NCBI RefSeq assembly: GCF_023276435.1
Contig: NZ_JALLPO010000011.1
Coordinates: forward strand, 150,217-214,216
Direction: 5' to 3'
From: Sphaerisporangium perillae
GTDB lineage: Bacteria > Actinomycetota > Actinomycetes > Streptosporangiales > Streptosporangiaceae
DNA length: 64,000 nt
The stretch's first letter is position 1, and every line of letters starts with the position of its first letter. Under the pieces are notes generated by a model. The model saw only the letters and a list, made by a program, of their open reading frames with translations. It was not told where the DNA came from and made no database searches. This document shows positions 7,941 through 17,027 of this stretch, in pieces. A program made the position numbers and the translations under genes.

Positions 7941-8327
7941 TCAGGCCCTCTCGTTGTCGTAGCGCTCCCGCGCGGCCCGGATGTCGTTGCGGTGCTCGAC
8001 GGCCCACCGGTCCAGGGCGGTCAGGGGCACGAGCAGCGTGCGGCCGAGTTCGGTCAGCTCGTACTCGACTCGTGGCGGTACGGTCGCGTGCGCCGTTCGT
8101 TCGACCAGGCCGTCGCGTACCAGCGCGCGCAACGTGAGGGTGAGCATCCTCTGGCTGATGCCGTCGATAGATCGGTGGAGCTCGCTGAAGCGGTGTGTGC
8201 GCTGACCAAGCAGGACCACGATCAGGACGCTCCACTTGTCGCCGACCCTGTCGAGGACTTCGCGCACTGGGCAGTCGGACCCCATGGTCAGGACAGGGTC
8301 AGGCACATCGGTGTTCGCAACCGACAT
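7941..8327 (-). CDS. HxlR-type winged-helix transcriptional regulator
   Basis: A 128-residue HxlR/MarR-type DNA-binding protein with the family landmarks CPVREVLDRVGDKWSVLIVV, RFSELHRSIDGISQRMLTLTLRALVRDGLV and YELTELG. The single conserved cysteine near the amino end is the redox-sensing site in several HxlR-family members. The start at 8327 is chosen for its AGGAGG site 7 bases upstream; the frame remains open to 8381. It is transcribed away from the DsbA-like gene across an AT-rich segment with a palindrome, so it probably controls that gene and itself. Confidence 0.88.
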   Translation of the reverse strand: MSVANTDVPDPVLTMGSDCPVREVLDRVGDKWSVLIVVLLGQRTHRFSELHRSIDGISQRMLTLTLRALVRDGLVERTAHATVPPRVEYELTELGRTLLVPLTALDRWAVEHRNDIRAARERYDNERA

Positions 8328-8668
8328 CGAGGTGCCTCCTTCCGTCATCCTCATATAGTTATGCATAATAGGGTAACGCACAATAAGTAACTAAGGTAGG
8401 CGATGGACGTACTCACGGCCGAGGAAGCGGCGCTCCCCTCGGAGCCCCGGCTCCCGGTGCAGCCTCACACCCGGCAGCAACTCCGGACAGGGCCCCCGCT
8501 CCAGGCCGAGTCCCAGACCTTGACTCGGTCCTCGGCCACGGCTTCGGAGCCGGCTCAAGCCCAGGTTCCGGTTCTGACTCAGGTCGAGCCGGGCGGGGGA
8601 CGCCCCTCCGGGCATCTGGGACTCATCGTGCTCGGGTCCGGTGAGGCGCCTGTGTGCACGGACGGGAC
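8328..8668. other. Divergent promoter region
   Basis: The first ~70 bases are unusually AT-rich for this chromosome and contain the palindrome at 8359-8368. The remainder (8403-8668) is GC-rich and open in several frames. A 91-codon Pro/Gln-rich frame starting ATG 8403 has a weak AAGG site, but I see no family resemblance. Confidence 0.5.
8359..8368. promoter_or_regulatory. Candidate HxlR operator
   Basis: Perfect palindrome TTATGCATAA in the AT-rich divergent intergenic region, 32 bases upstream of the HxlR start. A second short AT-rich element (CAATAAGTAACTAAG) follows at 8381-8395. Confidence 0.4.
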
Positions 8669-9343
8669 ATGCCGGTGACCAGCGCGAAAACGGTGCACAT
8701 CGAGGTCTGGTCGGACGTCGTCTGCCCCTGGTGCTACATAGGCAAGCGGCGCCTGGAGCGTGCGCTGGACCGGTTCGAGCACGCGGAGGAGGTCGACATC
8801 GTCTGGCGCAGCTTCCAGCTCGACCCGACCTTCCCCCGGGGCGTCCGGCAGCCGGTGCCCGAGATGCTCGCGAAGAAGACCGGTGGAACACCCGACCAAG
8901 TGCGTGCGATGCAAGCCCAGGTCACAGCGCTGGCCGCGCAAGAAGGGCTGGCTTATGACCTGGAACGATCGATCATGGTCAACACCATCGACGCGCACCG
9001 GCTGACCCACCTGGCGAAGAAGCACGGTCGCGGCGCGCAGGCTCATGAAAGACTCCTGCGCGCGCAGTTGATCGAGGCGCAGACCCTCGACGACACCGAG
9101 ACCCTGATCCGGCTCGGCGTCGAGGCCGGCCTGCCGGAAGAGGAGACCCGTCGCGTCATCACCGGGCAGGATCATGCCGAGGACGTCGAGGCCGACATCC
9201 GTGAAGCACGCGATCTGGGGGTGACCGGCGTGCCCTTCTTCGTGTTCAACCGCACCTACGCCGTCTCCGGCGCACAATCCGACGAGACGTTCCTGACGGC
9301 ACTCGCCACGGCCCACGAGCACGCGGGCACGTCGGCTCCCTGA
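8669..9343 (+). CDS. DsbA-family oxidoreductase (FrnE-like)
   Basis: A 224-residue cytoplasmic thioredoxin-fold protein of the DsbA/FrnE type. It begins IEVWSDVVCPWCYIGKRRLE with the active site C-P-W-C (Cys19, Cys22) and ends with the cis-proline segment GVTGVPFFVF. No signal peptide is present, as expected for FrnE-like isomerases involved in polyketide tailoring or oxidative-stress tolerance. ATG 8669 is preceded by GACGGGAC; a GTG at 8654 is an alternative. Its divergent pairing with an HxlR regulator is common for redox- or electrophile-responsive genes. Confidence 0.9.
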   Translation: MPVTSAKTVHIEVWSDVVCPWCYIGKRRLERALDRFEHAEEVDIVWRSFQLDPTFPRGVRQPVPEMLAKKTGGTPDQVRAMQAQVTALAAQEGLAYDLERSIMVNTIDAHRLTHLAKKHGRGAQAHERLLRAQLIEAQTLDDTETLIRLGVEAGLPEEETRRVITGQDHAEDVEADIREARDLGVTGVPFFVFNRTYAVSGAQSDETFLTALATAHEHAGTSAP

Positions 9344-9356
9344 CCTCACGCCGACG

Positions 9357-9429
9357 CCACGGAACCTTTCCCGGAGACGCCTGCCCGGTGAGGTCGTCCT
9401 CCTCGCCGGTGAGGAGGACGGTTCCGTGG
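9357..9429. terminator. Bidirectional terminator between convergent genes
   Basis: Outer 10-bp arms CCACGGAACC (9357-9366) and GGTTCCGTGG (9420-9429) enclose an inner perfect 9-bp hairpin GTCCTCCTC-GCCGGT-GAGGAGGAC (9396-9419). It sits between the convergent DsbA-like and M23 genes. Confidence 0.7.
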
Positions 9430-9465
9430 CAGGAGCCGGGATCCACGCCGCCGGGCCCATGTCGA

Positions 9466-10176
9466 TCATGGTGGGCCCGGCGGGTCGGGCCATCGGGGGA
9501 GGAGGCGTACCTGCCCGAGGGCGATGAGCAGGAGTGCGTCGAGATAGCGCGTCTCGTCGATCAGCCCCCAGTGCAGGCAGGATGCCGCGCAGTGAGCGGT
9601 CGTCCCTTCGACGACGCCGATGATCTGACCGCGCTTCACGGTCTGCCCCCGCCGGACGGACGCGTGGACGGGGAGGTACGTGGTGCGCAGTCCTTCGTCG
9701 TGCACGATCATGACGACGCCTCGGCCGGCGAGGGGTCCGGCATATCCCACGGTGCCCGAGCCCGCAGTTCTCACGGCCTGCCCTGGCCGGGCGGCGAGAT
9801 CGACTCCCCGGTGACCGGCGAGCCAGGGACGTGCCGGTGGGGCGAACCGGCGGAGGACCCTGGCCCGCCCGTCGAGAGGCAGCCGCCATCGGGACAGGCC
9901 GGTCGAGTCATCCTCGGGCGCGATGACGGCGGGTGCCGTGATGGTGGATCGCGTGATCGTCGCCGGAAGCGCCGGAAGCGCCGGAAGCGCCGGAAGCGCC
10001 CGAACTGCTTGAACTGCCGGGACGGCCGGAAGGGCGGGGACGGTCGTAATGGCCGGGACGGTGGCCGCGAACGGGGTGGTGGTCGTGGCGGCGTTTCCGG
10101 GCCGGGGAGGAGCCGCCGAGGTGGCGGCCAGAGTGACGAGGAACACCAGTGGCAGCCGCACGATGTGAAGGCGCAT
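9466..10176 (-). CDS. Secreted M23-family metallopeptidase-like protein
   Basis: A 236-residue exported protein with a signal peptide (residues about 1-28), an Ala/Pro/Leu-rich spacer including four ALP units, then an M23 (lysostaphin/LytM) domain: GHRGVDLAARPGQ with His and Asp, TTYLPVHASV and a terminal CLHWGL. The usual HxH pair reads C-L-H here, a form I recall in the actinobacterial subgroup encoded upstream of rpsB. It probably cuts or binds peptidoglycan. No ribosome site precedes the ATG, so initiation may be leaderless. The ALP run is encoded by four copies of a 9-bp repeat (near 9961-9998). Confidence 0.85.
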   Translation of the reverse strand: MRLHIVRLPLVFLVTLAATSAAPPRPGNAATTTTPFAATVPAITTVPALPAVPAVQAVRALPALPALPALPATITRSTITAPAVIAPEDDSTGLSRWRLPLDGRARVLRRFAPPARPWLAGHRGVDLAARPGQAVRTAGSGTVGYAGPLAGRGVVMIVHDEGLRTTYLPVHASVRRGQTVKRGQIIGVVEGTTAHCAASCLHWGLIDETRYLDALLLIALGQVRLLPRWPDPPGPP

Positions 10177-10448
10177 GGGAGGACACTGTCGTGGAGTGAC
10201 CGGTCACGGGCCGGCCGAGCGAGATTCTGTGCATAACCCACGCGGCCGTCACGGGAGCGCCGTCCACATGGGTGCGGGTCATGCCGTGCGCCAGGTGAGA
10301 ACACCGTGCGGCGCTCCGCGAGCGTATGCCGAGAGGTCCGGCCCCCGTGAGCGTACGGCAGCGTTGATCCCTGCCAGGTGGTGATCACAAGTGGTCCCTG
10401 CCGGGTGGGTGGGGCTCGAAAGAGCGCTCGGGAGTGAGGGAGCGGCCC

Positions 10449-11831
10449 ATGGAGGTCGGCGAGGTCATCGGGGGTCTGGCGGCGGAGGTGGGCCTGGAAC
10501 CGCCGGCGGCCCAGGTGACGGGGGAGGATCCGGTCCTCCCGTCCGTCTTCCGGGTCGGAACGGCCGCGGCCGCGAGCATCGGCGCGGTCACGGCGGCCGC
10601 CGCCCTGTGGCAGTGCGAACGCACGGGCTCAGGGGTCACGGTGGACGTCCGGGAGGCCGCTGTCGCGTTCAGGGATGAGCGCTGTTTCCGGATCGACGGA
10701 GAGATACCTGCTCTGTGGGCACCGCTGTCGGGGGATTACCGCACGGCGGACGGCTGGGTCCGGCTGCACTGCAACTTCGACCATCACCGGGACGCCGTGC
10801 TCCGCGCGCTCGGGCTTCCCGAAGGCGCTGACGAGGCCGCTGTGGCCACGGCCTGTGCCACGCGTACCGCGTCGGACGTCGAGGAGGCGGTGACCCAGGC
10901 CGGTGGATGCGCGGCCGCGATGCGGAGCCGCGCGGAGTGGCGGCGTCATCCTCAAGGCCGCGCCGTCGAGCGGCTCCCGCTCATCGGGCTCGCCCGGCTC
11001 GAGGCTGGCAGTGCAGCTGAGGTCGGCTGGACGATGGCGGGTGTGGGGGATGCCGGCCGGCCGGGTGGGCGTCCGCTTGCGGGGATCCGGGTCCTGGATC
11101 TCACCCGGGTGATCGCCGGCCCGGTGGCGACGCGGACACTCGCCGCCTACGGGGCCGAGGTGCTGCGGGTCGGTGCCCGGCACCTGCCCGAGGTGCCGGG
11201 CCTGGTGATCAGCACAGCGCTGGGGAAACGGTCCTGCGAGATCGATCTGCGCGCGGCGGAGGGCGCCGCGGCCTTCAGGGAGCTGGTGGCGGGCGCGGAC
11301 GTGGTCGTCCAGTCCTACCGGCCGGGAGCGCTGGCGAGGCTGGGGTTCGGCCCGCGGGAGCTGGCCGCCATCCGGCCGGGCATCGTCTGCGTGGACATCT
11401 CGGCGTACGGCTCGTGCGGACCCTGGGCGGGACGGCGAGGGTTCGACAGCCTGGTGCAGATGGCCTGCGGCATCGCTCATGAGCAGGGAGACGGAGCCCG
11501 GCCCGTGCCACTGCCGGCCCAGGTGCTCGACCACGCCACCGGCTGGCTCGCCGCACTCGGGACGATCGCCGCACTGTCGCGCCGGGAGAAGGAGGGCGGG
11601 TCGTGGCATGTCGAGCTGTCCCTGGCCCGTACGGCGCTCTGGCTGGACGGGCTCGGCCGGGTCGACGGCATGGGGGTCGCGGAGCCGCGGGTGGACGATC
11701 TGCTGGAGGAGATGGACAGCTCGTTCGGCAAGCTGACCTACGTTCGCGCCCCGGGGGCGATCGGCGACGCCAGGCCGTTCTGGAGCTCGCCGCCGCCCCG
11801 CCGTGGGGAGCATCCCCCGATGTGGACGTAG
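10449..11831 (+). CDS. CaiB/BaiF (class III) CoA-transferase family protein
   Basis: A 460-residue protein whose second half has the CaiB/BaiF start GIRVLDLTRVIAGPVATRTLAAYGAEVLRV and the later segment RPGIVCVDISAYGSCGPWAGRRGFDSLVQMACGIA. The first ~200 residues look like a second, degenerate copy of the same fold (AAALWQCERTGSGVTVDVREAAVAF resembles the C-terminal half of the domain), giving a fused two-lobe enzyme. Class III enzymes move CoA between carboxylic acids; the substrate cannot be told. ATG 10449 has a GGGAG site; the frame continues to a GTG at 10434. No partner gene lies nearby. Confidence 0.82.
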   Translation: MEVGEVIGGLAAEVGLEPPAAQVTGEDPVLPSVFRVGTAAAASIGAVTAAAALWQCERTGSGVTVDVREAAVAFRDERCFRIDGEIPALWAPLSGDYRTADGWVRLHCNFDHHRDAVLRALGLPEGADEAAVATACATRTASDVEEAVTQAGGCAAAMRSRAEWRRHPQGRAVERLPLIGLARLEAGSAAEVGWTMAGVGDAGRPGGRPLAGIRVLDLTRVIAGPVATRTLAAYGAEVLRVGARHLPEVPGLVISTALGKRSCEIDLRAAEGAAAFRELVAGADVVVQSYRPGALARLGFGPRELAAIRPGIVCVDISAYGSCGPWAGRRGFDSLVQMACGIAHEQGDGARPVPLPAQVLDHATGWLAALGTIAALSRREKEGGSWHVELSLARTALWLDGLGRVDGMGVAEPRVDDLLEEMDSSFGKLTYVRAPGAIGDARPFWSSPPPRRGEHPPMWT

Positions 11832-11841
11832 ACGGCGGTTG

Positions 11842-13134
11842 CTACTGGACGGGTACCCGGTCGGACGGGTCTGACGCCGGGTGGTGGAGCCTCGCCGCGA
11901 ACGCCGAGCGCCGAAGGGGGGAGAACCAGACGAGGAAGATCCCGGATCCGGCGAGGGCGGCGCAGGCCCACAGTGCGGGGCGCAGGCCGATGAGCTCGCC
12001 GAGCACGCCGCCCACGACCCCGCCGAGCGTCATGACGCCCATGGTGGAGACCGTCATGATGGCGTTGACGCGGCCGAGCATGTCGGGCGGGGACTCGCGG
12101 AGCTGGAGGGTCCCGTAGCAGACGCTGAACATGACGGTGGCGGCGCCGCTGATCGCGAAAGCGCCTGTGAGCAGCGGGATCAGCACGGTGAACGGGCCGT
12201 GCGCCGATGCCACGGCGATGAACTCCAGGGGGAGGACGGCGGCGGCGCCCAGGATGACCCGGTCTTCGGTGAAACGGCGGGTGAGCCGGGGTGCCACGGC
12301 GGCGCCGAGAAGGCCGCCGATGCCGGCGGAGGCGATCAGCAGTCCGAGCACTCCCGTGGGCAGACCCAGCGTCTGCACGGCGAACAGGACGTACAGCGCC
12401 ATCTGGGCGGCCGATGCGAAGTTGATCAGCACTCCGGCGCCGATCAGTGCCCTCAGGGTGCGGTGGGTCATCACCGTCCGCATCCCTTCCCGGATGTCGC
12501 GCAGGAGGTTCGGGCGGACGACGGCGGGGTCTGGTCGCTCCGCCTTCTCCGGTGACCGTATGGAACGCAGGCAAACGGCCGAGACGAGGAACGACGTCGC
12601 GTCCGCCACCAGGGCCAAAGGCGCGGTCAGGATCTGGACCAGGAGGCCGGCCAGTCCCGGGCCGCAGACGCTCGCGGTCGAGTAGACCATCTGGAATCCG
12701 GCGATGGCGGCCGTCCGCTGGTGATCGGGGACGACGCTCGGCAGATGGGGGAACCAGACCGCCCGGTAGAAGACGGCGCAGGTGCCCACGGTGAGGGCGA
12801 CCGCGATCAGCCAGGAGATCGTCAGCAGTCCCGCGAGCCAGGCGAGCGGCACGGTGAACACGGCGACCGCTGAGACGATTTCGCAGCCGATGAGGATCGG
12901 GCGGCGTCTGGCGATCCGGTCGGCGTACGCGCCCGCGGGCAGGCCGATCAGCAGATACGGCAGGGTCGTGGCCGCCGTGAGCAGGCCCATCTGGATCGGC
13001 GTGACGTTCAGCAGCGTCGCGGCCGTGAGAGGAACGGCGAGGCGGGATATCTCGCTGCCGGTCTCGGACACGGCGCGCGCGGACCAGAGCAGCCGGAAGT
13101 CACGCTGCCGTCGGAGGGGAATGATCTCAACCAT
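11842..13134 (-). CDS. MFS exporter (enterobactin-exporter-like, MFS_3)
   Basis: A 430-residue integral membrane protein with about 12 hydrophobic segments. It opens FRLLWSARAVSETGSEISRLAVPLTA and carries the loop motif GLPAGAYADRIARRRP between segments 2 and 3. This type commonly exports drugs or siderophores. It is divergent from an ArsR regulator. Two inverted repeats lie directly upstream of its ATG, the nearer within 6-21 bases, so bound repressor would block transcription. The substrate is unknown. Confidence 0.9.
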   Translation of the reverse strand: MVEIIPLRRQRDFRLLWSARAVSETGSEISRLAVPLTAATLLNVTPIQMGLLTAATTLPYLLIGLPAGAYADRIARRRPILIGCEIVSAVAVFTVPLAWLAGLLTISWLIAVALTVGTCAVFYRAVWFPHLPSVVPDHQRTAAIAGFQMVYSTASVCGPGLAGLLVQILTAPLALVADATSFLVSAVCLRSIRSPEKAERPDPAVVRPNLLRDIREGMRTVMTHRTLRALIGAGVLINFASAAQMALYVLFAVQTLGLPTGVLGLLIASAGIGGLLGAAVAPRLTRRFTEDRVILGAAAVLPLEFIAVASAHGPFTVLIPLLTGAFAISGAATVMFSVCYGTLQLRESPPDMLGRVNAIMTVSTMGVMTLGGVVGGVLGELIGLRPALWACAALAGSGIFLVWFSPLRRSAFAARLHHPASDPSDRVPVQ

Positions 13135-13139
13135 AGATG

Positions 13140-13155
13140 TGAAGCTAACACTTCA
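13140..13155. promoter_or_regulatory. Secondary operator half-sites
   Basis: Inverted repeat TGAAG (13140-13144) and CTTCA (13151-13155), sharing its sequence with the main operator beside it and lying at the MFS start codon. Confidence 0.45.
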
Positions 13156-13184
13156 TATCTATGAAAGCTACCCTTCATAGATAT
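13155..13184. promoter_or_regulatory. Operator for the ArsR-type regulator
   Basis: Perfect 11-bp inverted repeat ATATCTATGAA (13155-13165) and TTCATAGATAT (13174-13184), separated by 8 bases and AT-rich in a GC-rich genome. It lies between the MFS gene and the ArsR-type gene and is the obvious binding site. Confidence 0.75.
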
Positions 13185-13227
13185 CCGGCGAGGTTCGCCG
13201 CCGTTCGTCTGGCAAGGGAGGAAGTCG

Positions 13228-13986
13228 ATGGCCGAGGTTCGGTCGCTGCCTGGTTCTGGTGCGAAGTCCGAGTTTCATGCCGGTGATGAGGTGCGCGAGG
13301 CCCGCGATCCGCGGCGAGGCCGGCGAAAGGGGCGGCCGAGCGTAGAGGCCGGACGGCTGGCGGCTCGGGCCAACGGCGGCCGAGACACTACCGTTCGTTC
13401 TATGACTCAGCAGAACCAGCTGGTCGAGCTGGTCGAGGATCCGCGTGCCATGCGGGCACTGGCACATCCGGCCAGGTTGACCATCCTCAGGCGGCTCCAG
13501 CTGGAAGGGCCCGCGACGGCGACCGAGTGCGCGGAGGTGGTCGGGCTCTCACCGAGCGCGTGCAGTTACCACCTGCGCATGCTCGCCAAATACGGGTTCG
13601 TCGAGGATGCCCCGCCGCGCGGGGACGGCAGGGAGCGGATGTGGCGTGCGCCTCACCGGGGGTTCATCGTCGACGAACCCGACGAGCTGACCCCCGAACT
13701 GGCCGAGGCGAAGACCATCCTCGCCAAGACCGTCGTGGCGCAGTTCACCGAGGACCTGCTGCGCTACTTCGACGCCAGTGAGCGCGAGTCCAAGGACTGG
13801 CGGCAGGCCGCCACGCTCGCCCAGATGCTCATCCGGGTCAACGCCGAGGAACTGGCGGAACTCGGGCGGCGCGTGACGGAGCTCCTCGAGCCCTACCTCG
13901 CCAAGTCACGCTCGCCGGAAGAGGCTCCGCCCGACGCCCGCCTGATCCAGGGGATCATCCAGCTCTATCCACGTCCGCCGAGGTGA
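13228..13986 (+). CDS. ArsR-family winged-helix repressor
   Basis: DNA-binding regulator with a winged-helix domain: DPRAMRALAHPARLTILRRL, TECAEVVGLSPSACSYHLRMLAKYGFVED and a C-terminal helical half, without obvious metal-binding cysteines, so probably a drug or small-molecule sensor. The canonical amino end would be the ATG at 13402 (194 residues), which has no ribosome site. The ATG at 13228 has a strong GGGAGGAAG site and gives 252 residues with a 58-residue basic extension. I annotate the longer form. It is divergent from the MFS exporter, with the operator about 45 bases upstream. Confidence 0.87.
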   Translation: MAEVRSLPGSGAKSEFHAGDEVREARDPRRGRRKGRPSVEAGRLAARANGGRDTTVRSMTQQNQLVELVEDPRAMRALAHPARLTILRRLQLEGPATATECAEVVGLSPSACSYHLRMLAKYGFVEDAPPRGDGRERMWRAPHRGFIVDEPDELTPELAEAKTILAKTVVAQFTEDLLRYFDASERESKDWRQAATLAQMLIRVNAEELAELGRRVTELLEPYLAKSRSPEEAPPDARLIQGIIQLYPRPPR

Positions 13987-14005
13987 CGGGCCCGCCAAGA
14001 CGGGT

Positions 14006-14030
14006 CGCGGGCCGCCGGGGGTGGCCCGCG
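14006..14030 (+). terminator. Hairpin after the ArsR-type gene
   Basis: Perfect 8-bp stem CGCGGGCC/GGCCCGCG with a 9-base loop, 20 bases after the stop codon. No T run follows, which is common for actinomycete terminators. Confidence 0.6.
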
Positions 14031-14110
14031 CGGTAGGGGAGTGCTGACCGGCCTTTGCCGGGAACGTGCGGGAACCTTGTCCGGTGGGCCGGGCGTGGCC
14101 GGGTTCCGGG

Positions 14111-14116
14111 TACACT
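14111..14116 (+). promoter_or_regulatory. Candidate -10 element for rpsB
   Basis: TACACT in the 300-base gap before rpsB, giving a leader of about 165 bases. No convincing -35 is seen at the right distance. A long leader would suit the autoregulation known for rpsB operons. Confidence 0.3.
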
Positions 14117-14287
14117 TTTGGTGGCTCGTCAAGCGGGCCGACTTCGCACGCCCACAGGCGATTCGTCCTCTCGGTCCGGATCTCGATCCGGATGGGACGA
14201 CTCAGGGCGTCAGGGCGGAGGCCGCAGGCTTCCGCATACAACCGAGAAACGCGCCTTCGCGGCGCTCTACCCAGGAGGACCATACTC

Positions 14288-15241
14288 ATGGCCCCCGTCG
14301 TCACCATGCGGCAGATGCTCGAGAGCGGTGTCCACTTCGGGCACCAGACCCGGCGCTGGAACCCGAAGATGAAGCGCTTCATCCTCACGGAGCGCAACGG
14401 CATCTACATCATCGACCTGCAGAAGTCGCTGGCCTTCATCGACCGCGCCTACGACTTCATCAAGGAGACGGTCGCCCACGGCGGCACCATCCTGTTCATC
14501 GGCACCAAGAAGCAGGCCCAGGAGGCCATCGCCGAGCAGGCCGCGCGGGTCGGCATGCCCTACGTCAACCAGCGCTGGCTGGGCGGCATGCTCACCAACT
14601 TCTCCACCGTGCACAAGAGGCTTCAGCGTCTGAAGGAGCTCGAGGAGCTCGACTTCGACAACGTGGCAGGCTCCGGGCTCACCAAGAAGGAGCTCCTGAT
14701 GCGCCGCCGCGAGAAGGACAAGCTCGAGCGCACCCTCGGCGGCATCCGCGACATGGCCCGCGTCCCGAGCGCGGTGTGGATCGTGGACACCAAGAAGGAG
14801 CACATCGGGATCAGCGAGGCCCGCAAGCTGAACATCCCGGTCGTCGCGATCCTCGACACCAACTGTGACCCCGACGAGGTCGACTACCCGATCCCGGGCA
14901 ACGACGACGCGATCCGCGCCGTCAGCCTGCTCACCCGCGTGATCGCCGACGCCGTCGCCGACGGTCTGATGGCCCGCGCCGGTGCGACCCGCGGCGACGA
15001 GAAGCCGTCGGCCGCCGTCGCCGAGCCGCTGGCCGAGTGGGAGCGCGAGCTGCTCGCCCGCTCGGACGAGGAAGCCGCTCCGGAAGCCGCCGCCGAGGAA
15101 GCCCCCGCCGCTGCCGAGGCTCCCGCTGCCGAGGCCCCCGAGGCCGAGGTCGCTGCCGCCGAGGCTTCCGCGCAGGAGGACGCCGAGGCCGCCCCGGCCG
15201 TTCCCGCCGCCGAGGCCGAGGGCACCGAGCAGCAGGGCTGA
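14288..15241 (+). CDS. rpsB: 30S ribosomal protein S2
   Basis: S2 joins the small subunit late and is needed for S1 binding where present. The 317-residue protein has [50 protein letters not shown] and [13 protein letters not shown]. The last ~65 residues are an Ala/Glu/Pro-rich tail (repeated [12 protein letters not shown] units), longer than in E. coli but usual in actinomycetes. An AGGAGGA site precedes the ATG. First gene of the rpsB-tsf pair. Confidence 0.97.
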   Translation: MAPVVTMRQMLESGVHFGHQTRRWNPKMKRFILTERNGIYIIDLQKSLAFIDRAYDFIKETVAHGGTILFIGTKKQAQEAIAEQAARVGMPYVNQRWLGGMLTNFSTVHKRLQRLKELEELDFDNVAGSGLTKKELLMRRREKDKLERTLGGIRDMARVPSAVWIVDTKKEHIGISEARKLNIPVVAILDTNCDPDEVDYPIPGNDDAIRAVSLLTRVIADAVADGLMARAGATRGDEKPSAAVAEPLAEWERELLARSDEEAAPEAAAEEAPAAAEAPAAEAPEAEVAAAEASAQEDAEAAPAVPAAEAEGTEQQG

Positions 15242-15252
15242 GGCTCCGTCAG

Positions 15253-15277
15253 GCCGTACGGACACTGGCCGTACGGC
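15253..15277 (+). promoter_or_regulatory. Hairpin 1 between rpsB and tsf
   Basis: Perfect 9-bp stem GCCGTACGG/CCGTACGGC with a 7-base loop, 12 bases after rpsB. Possible attenuator or processing site. Confidence 0.55.
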
Positions 15278-15293
15278 AAGCAAGGCTCTTCAC

Positions 15294-15326
15294 GGGTGGG
15301 TGTGCCTAAACGGGGCGCACCCACCC
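15294..15326 (+). promoter_or_regulatory. Hairpin 2 between rpsB and tsf
   Basis: 12-bp stem GGGTGGGTGTGC/GCGCACCCACCC (one G-U) with a 9-base loop, 30 bases before the tsf ATG. Together with the first hairpin it could lower read-through so that EF-Ts and S2 are made in different amounts. Confidence 0.55.
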
Positions 15327-15356
15327 GATCCACGACGACTCGACGAGGAAAAGACA

Positions 15357-16190
15357 ATGGCTTCCGTGAACATGGCCGACGTCAAGCGGCTTCGTGAGCT
15401 GACCGCGGCCGGCATGATGGACTGCAAGAAGGCGCTCGAGGAGTCCGAGGGCGACTTCGACAAGGCCATCGACATCCTGCGCGTCAAGGGCGCCAAGGAC
15501 GTCGGCAAGCGCGAGGCGCGCACCGCGTCCAACGGCCTGATCGCCGTCAAGCACGAGGGCGAGTCCCTCGCCGCCCTGCTCGAGCTCAACTGCGAGACCG
15601 ACTTCGTCGCCAAGGGCGAGCGCTTCCAGGAGCTGGCCGCCCGCGTCGTCGAGCACATCCTCGCCTCCCGGCCGAGCGACGTGCCGAGCCTGCTGGAGTC
15701 CGAGCTCGACGGCAAGACCGTCAAGGAGCACCTCGACGAGGCCAACGCGGCGCTCGGCGAGAAGATCGAGGTCCGTCGTTTCACCGTGCTCGAGGGCGGC
15801 TACGTCGCCTCCTACATGCACAAGACCGACCCGCAGCTCCCGCCGACCGTGGGCGTCCTGGTGCAGCTCGACACCCCCAACGCCGAGATCGCGAAGGACA
15901 TCGCGCAGCACACCGCCGCGATGGCCCCCAAGTACCTCAGCCCCAACTCCGTCCCGGCCGACGTGGTCGAGAAGGAGCGCACGGTCTTCGAGCAGATGAC
16001 CCGCGAGGAGGGCAAGCCGGAGGCCGCCATCGGCAAGATCGTCGACGGCCGCATCAACGGCTACTACAAGGACTTCACGCTCCTCGAGCAGGCCTTCGTG
16101 AAGGACAACAAGAAGACCATCAGCAAGCTCGCCGCCGAGGCCGGCGTGAAGGTCCTGGCCTTCGCCCGCTACAAGGTCGGTCAGGCATAG
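15357..16190 (+). CDS. tsf: Elongation factor Ts
   Basis: Nucleotide-exchange factor for EF-Tu. The 277-residue protein begins with the UBA-like helix bundle VKRLRELTAAGMMDCKKALEE and has the signature ELNCETDFVAKGERF. The carboxyl end YKVGQA is typical. ATG 15357 follows a GACGAGGAA stretch. Lies 115 bases after rpsB with two stem-loops between them. Confidence 0.97.
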   Translation: MASVNMADVKRLRELTAAGMMDCKKALEESEGDFDKAIDILRVKGAKDVGKREARTASNGLIAVKHEGESLAALLELNCETDFVAKGERFQELAARVVEHILASRPSDVPSLLESELDGKTVKEHLDEANAALGEKIEVRRFTVLEGGYVASYMHKTDPQLPPTVGVLVQLDTPNAEIAKDIAQHTAAMAPKYLSPNSVPADVVEKERTVFEQMTREEGKPEAAIGKIVDGRINGYYKDFTLLEQAFVKDNKKTISKLAAEAGVKVLAFARYKVGQA

Positions 16191-16196
16191 GCTTAG

Positions 16197-17018
<822 letters not shown>

Positions 17019-17027
17019 GGAGCCGCT

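Noticed and set aside
8403..8678. 91-codon frame between the HxlR and DsbA-like genes
   Set aside because: Weak ribosome site, no family, overlaps the DsbA-like start; kept only as a remark in the intergenic entry.
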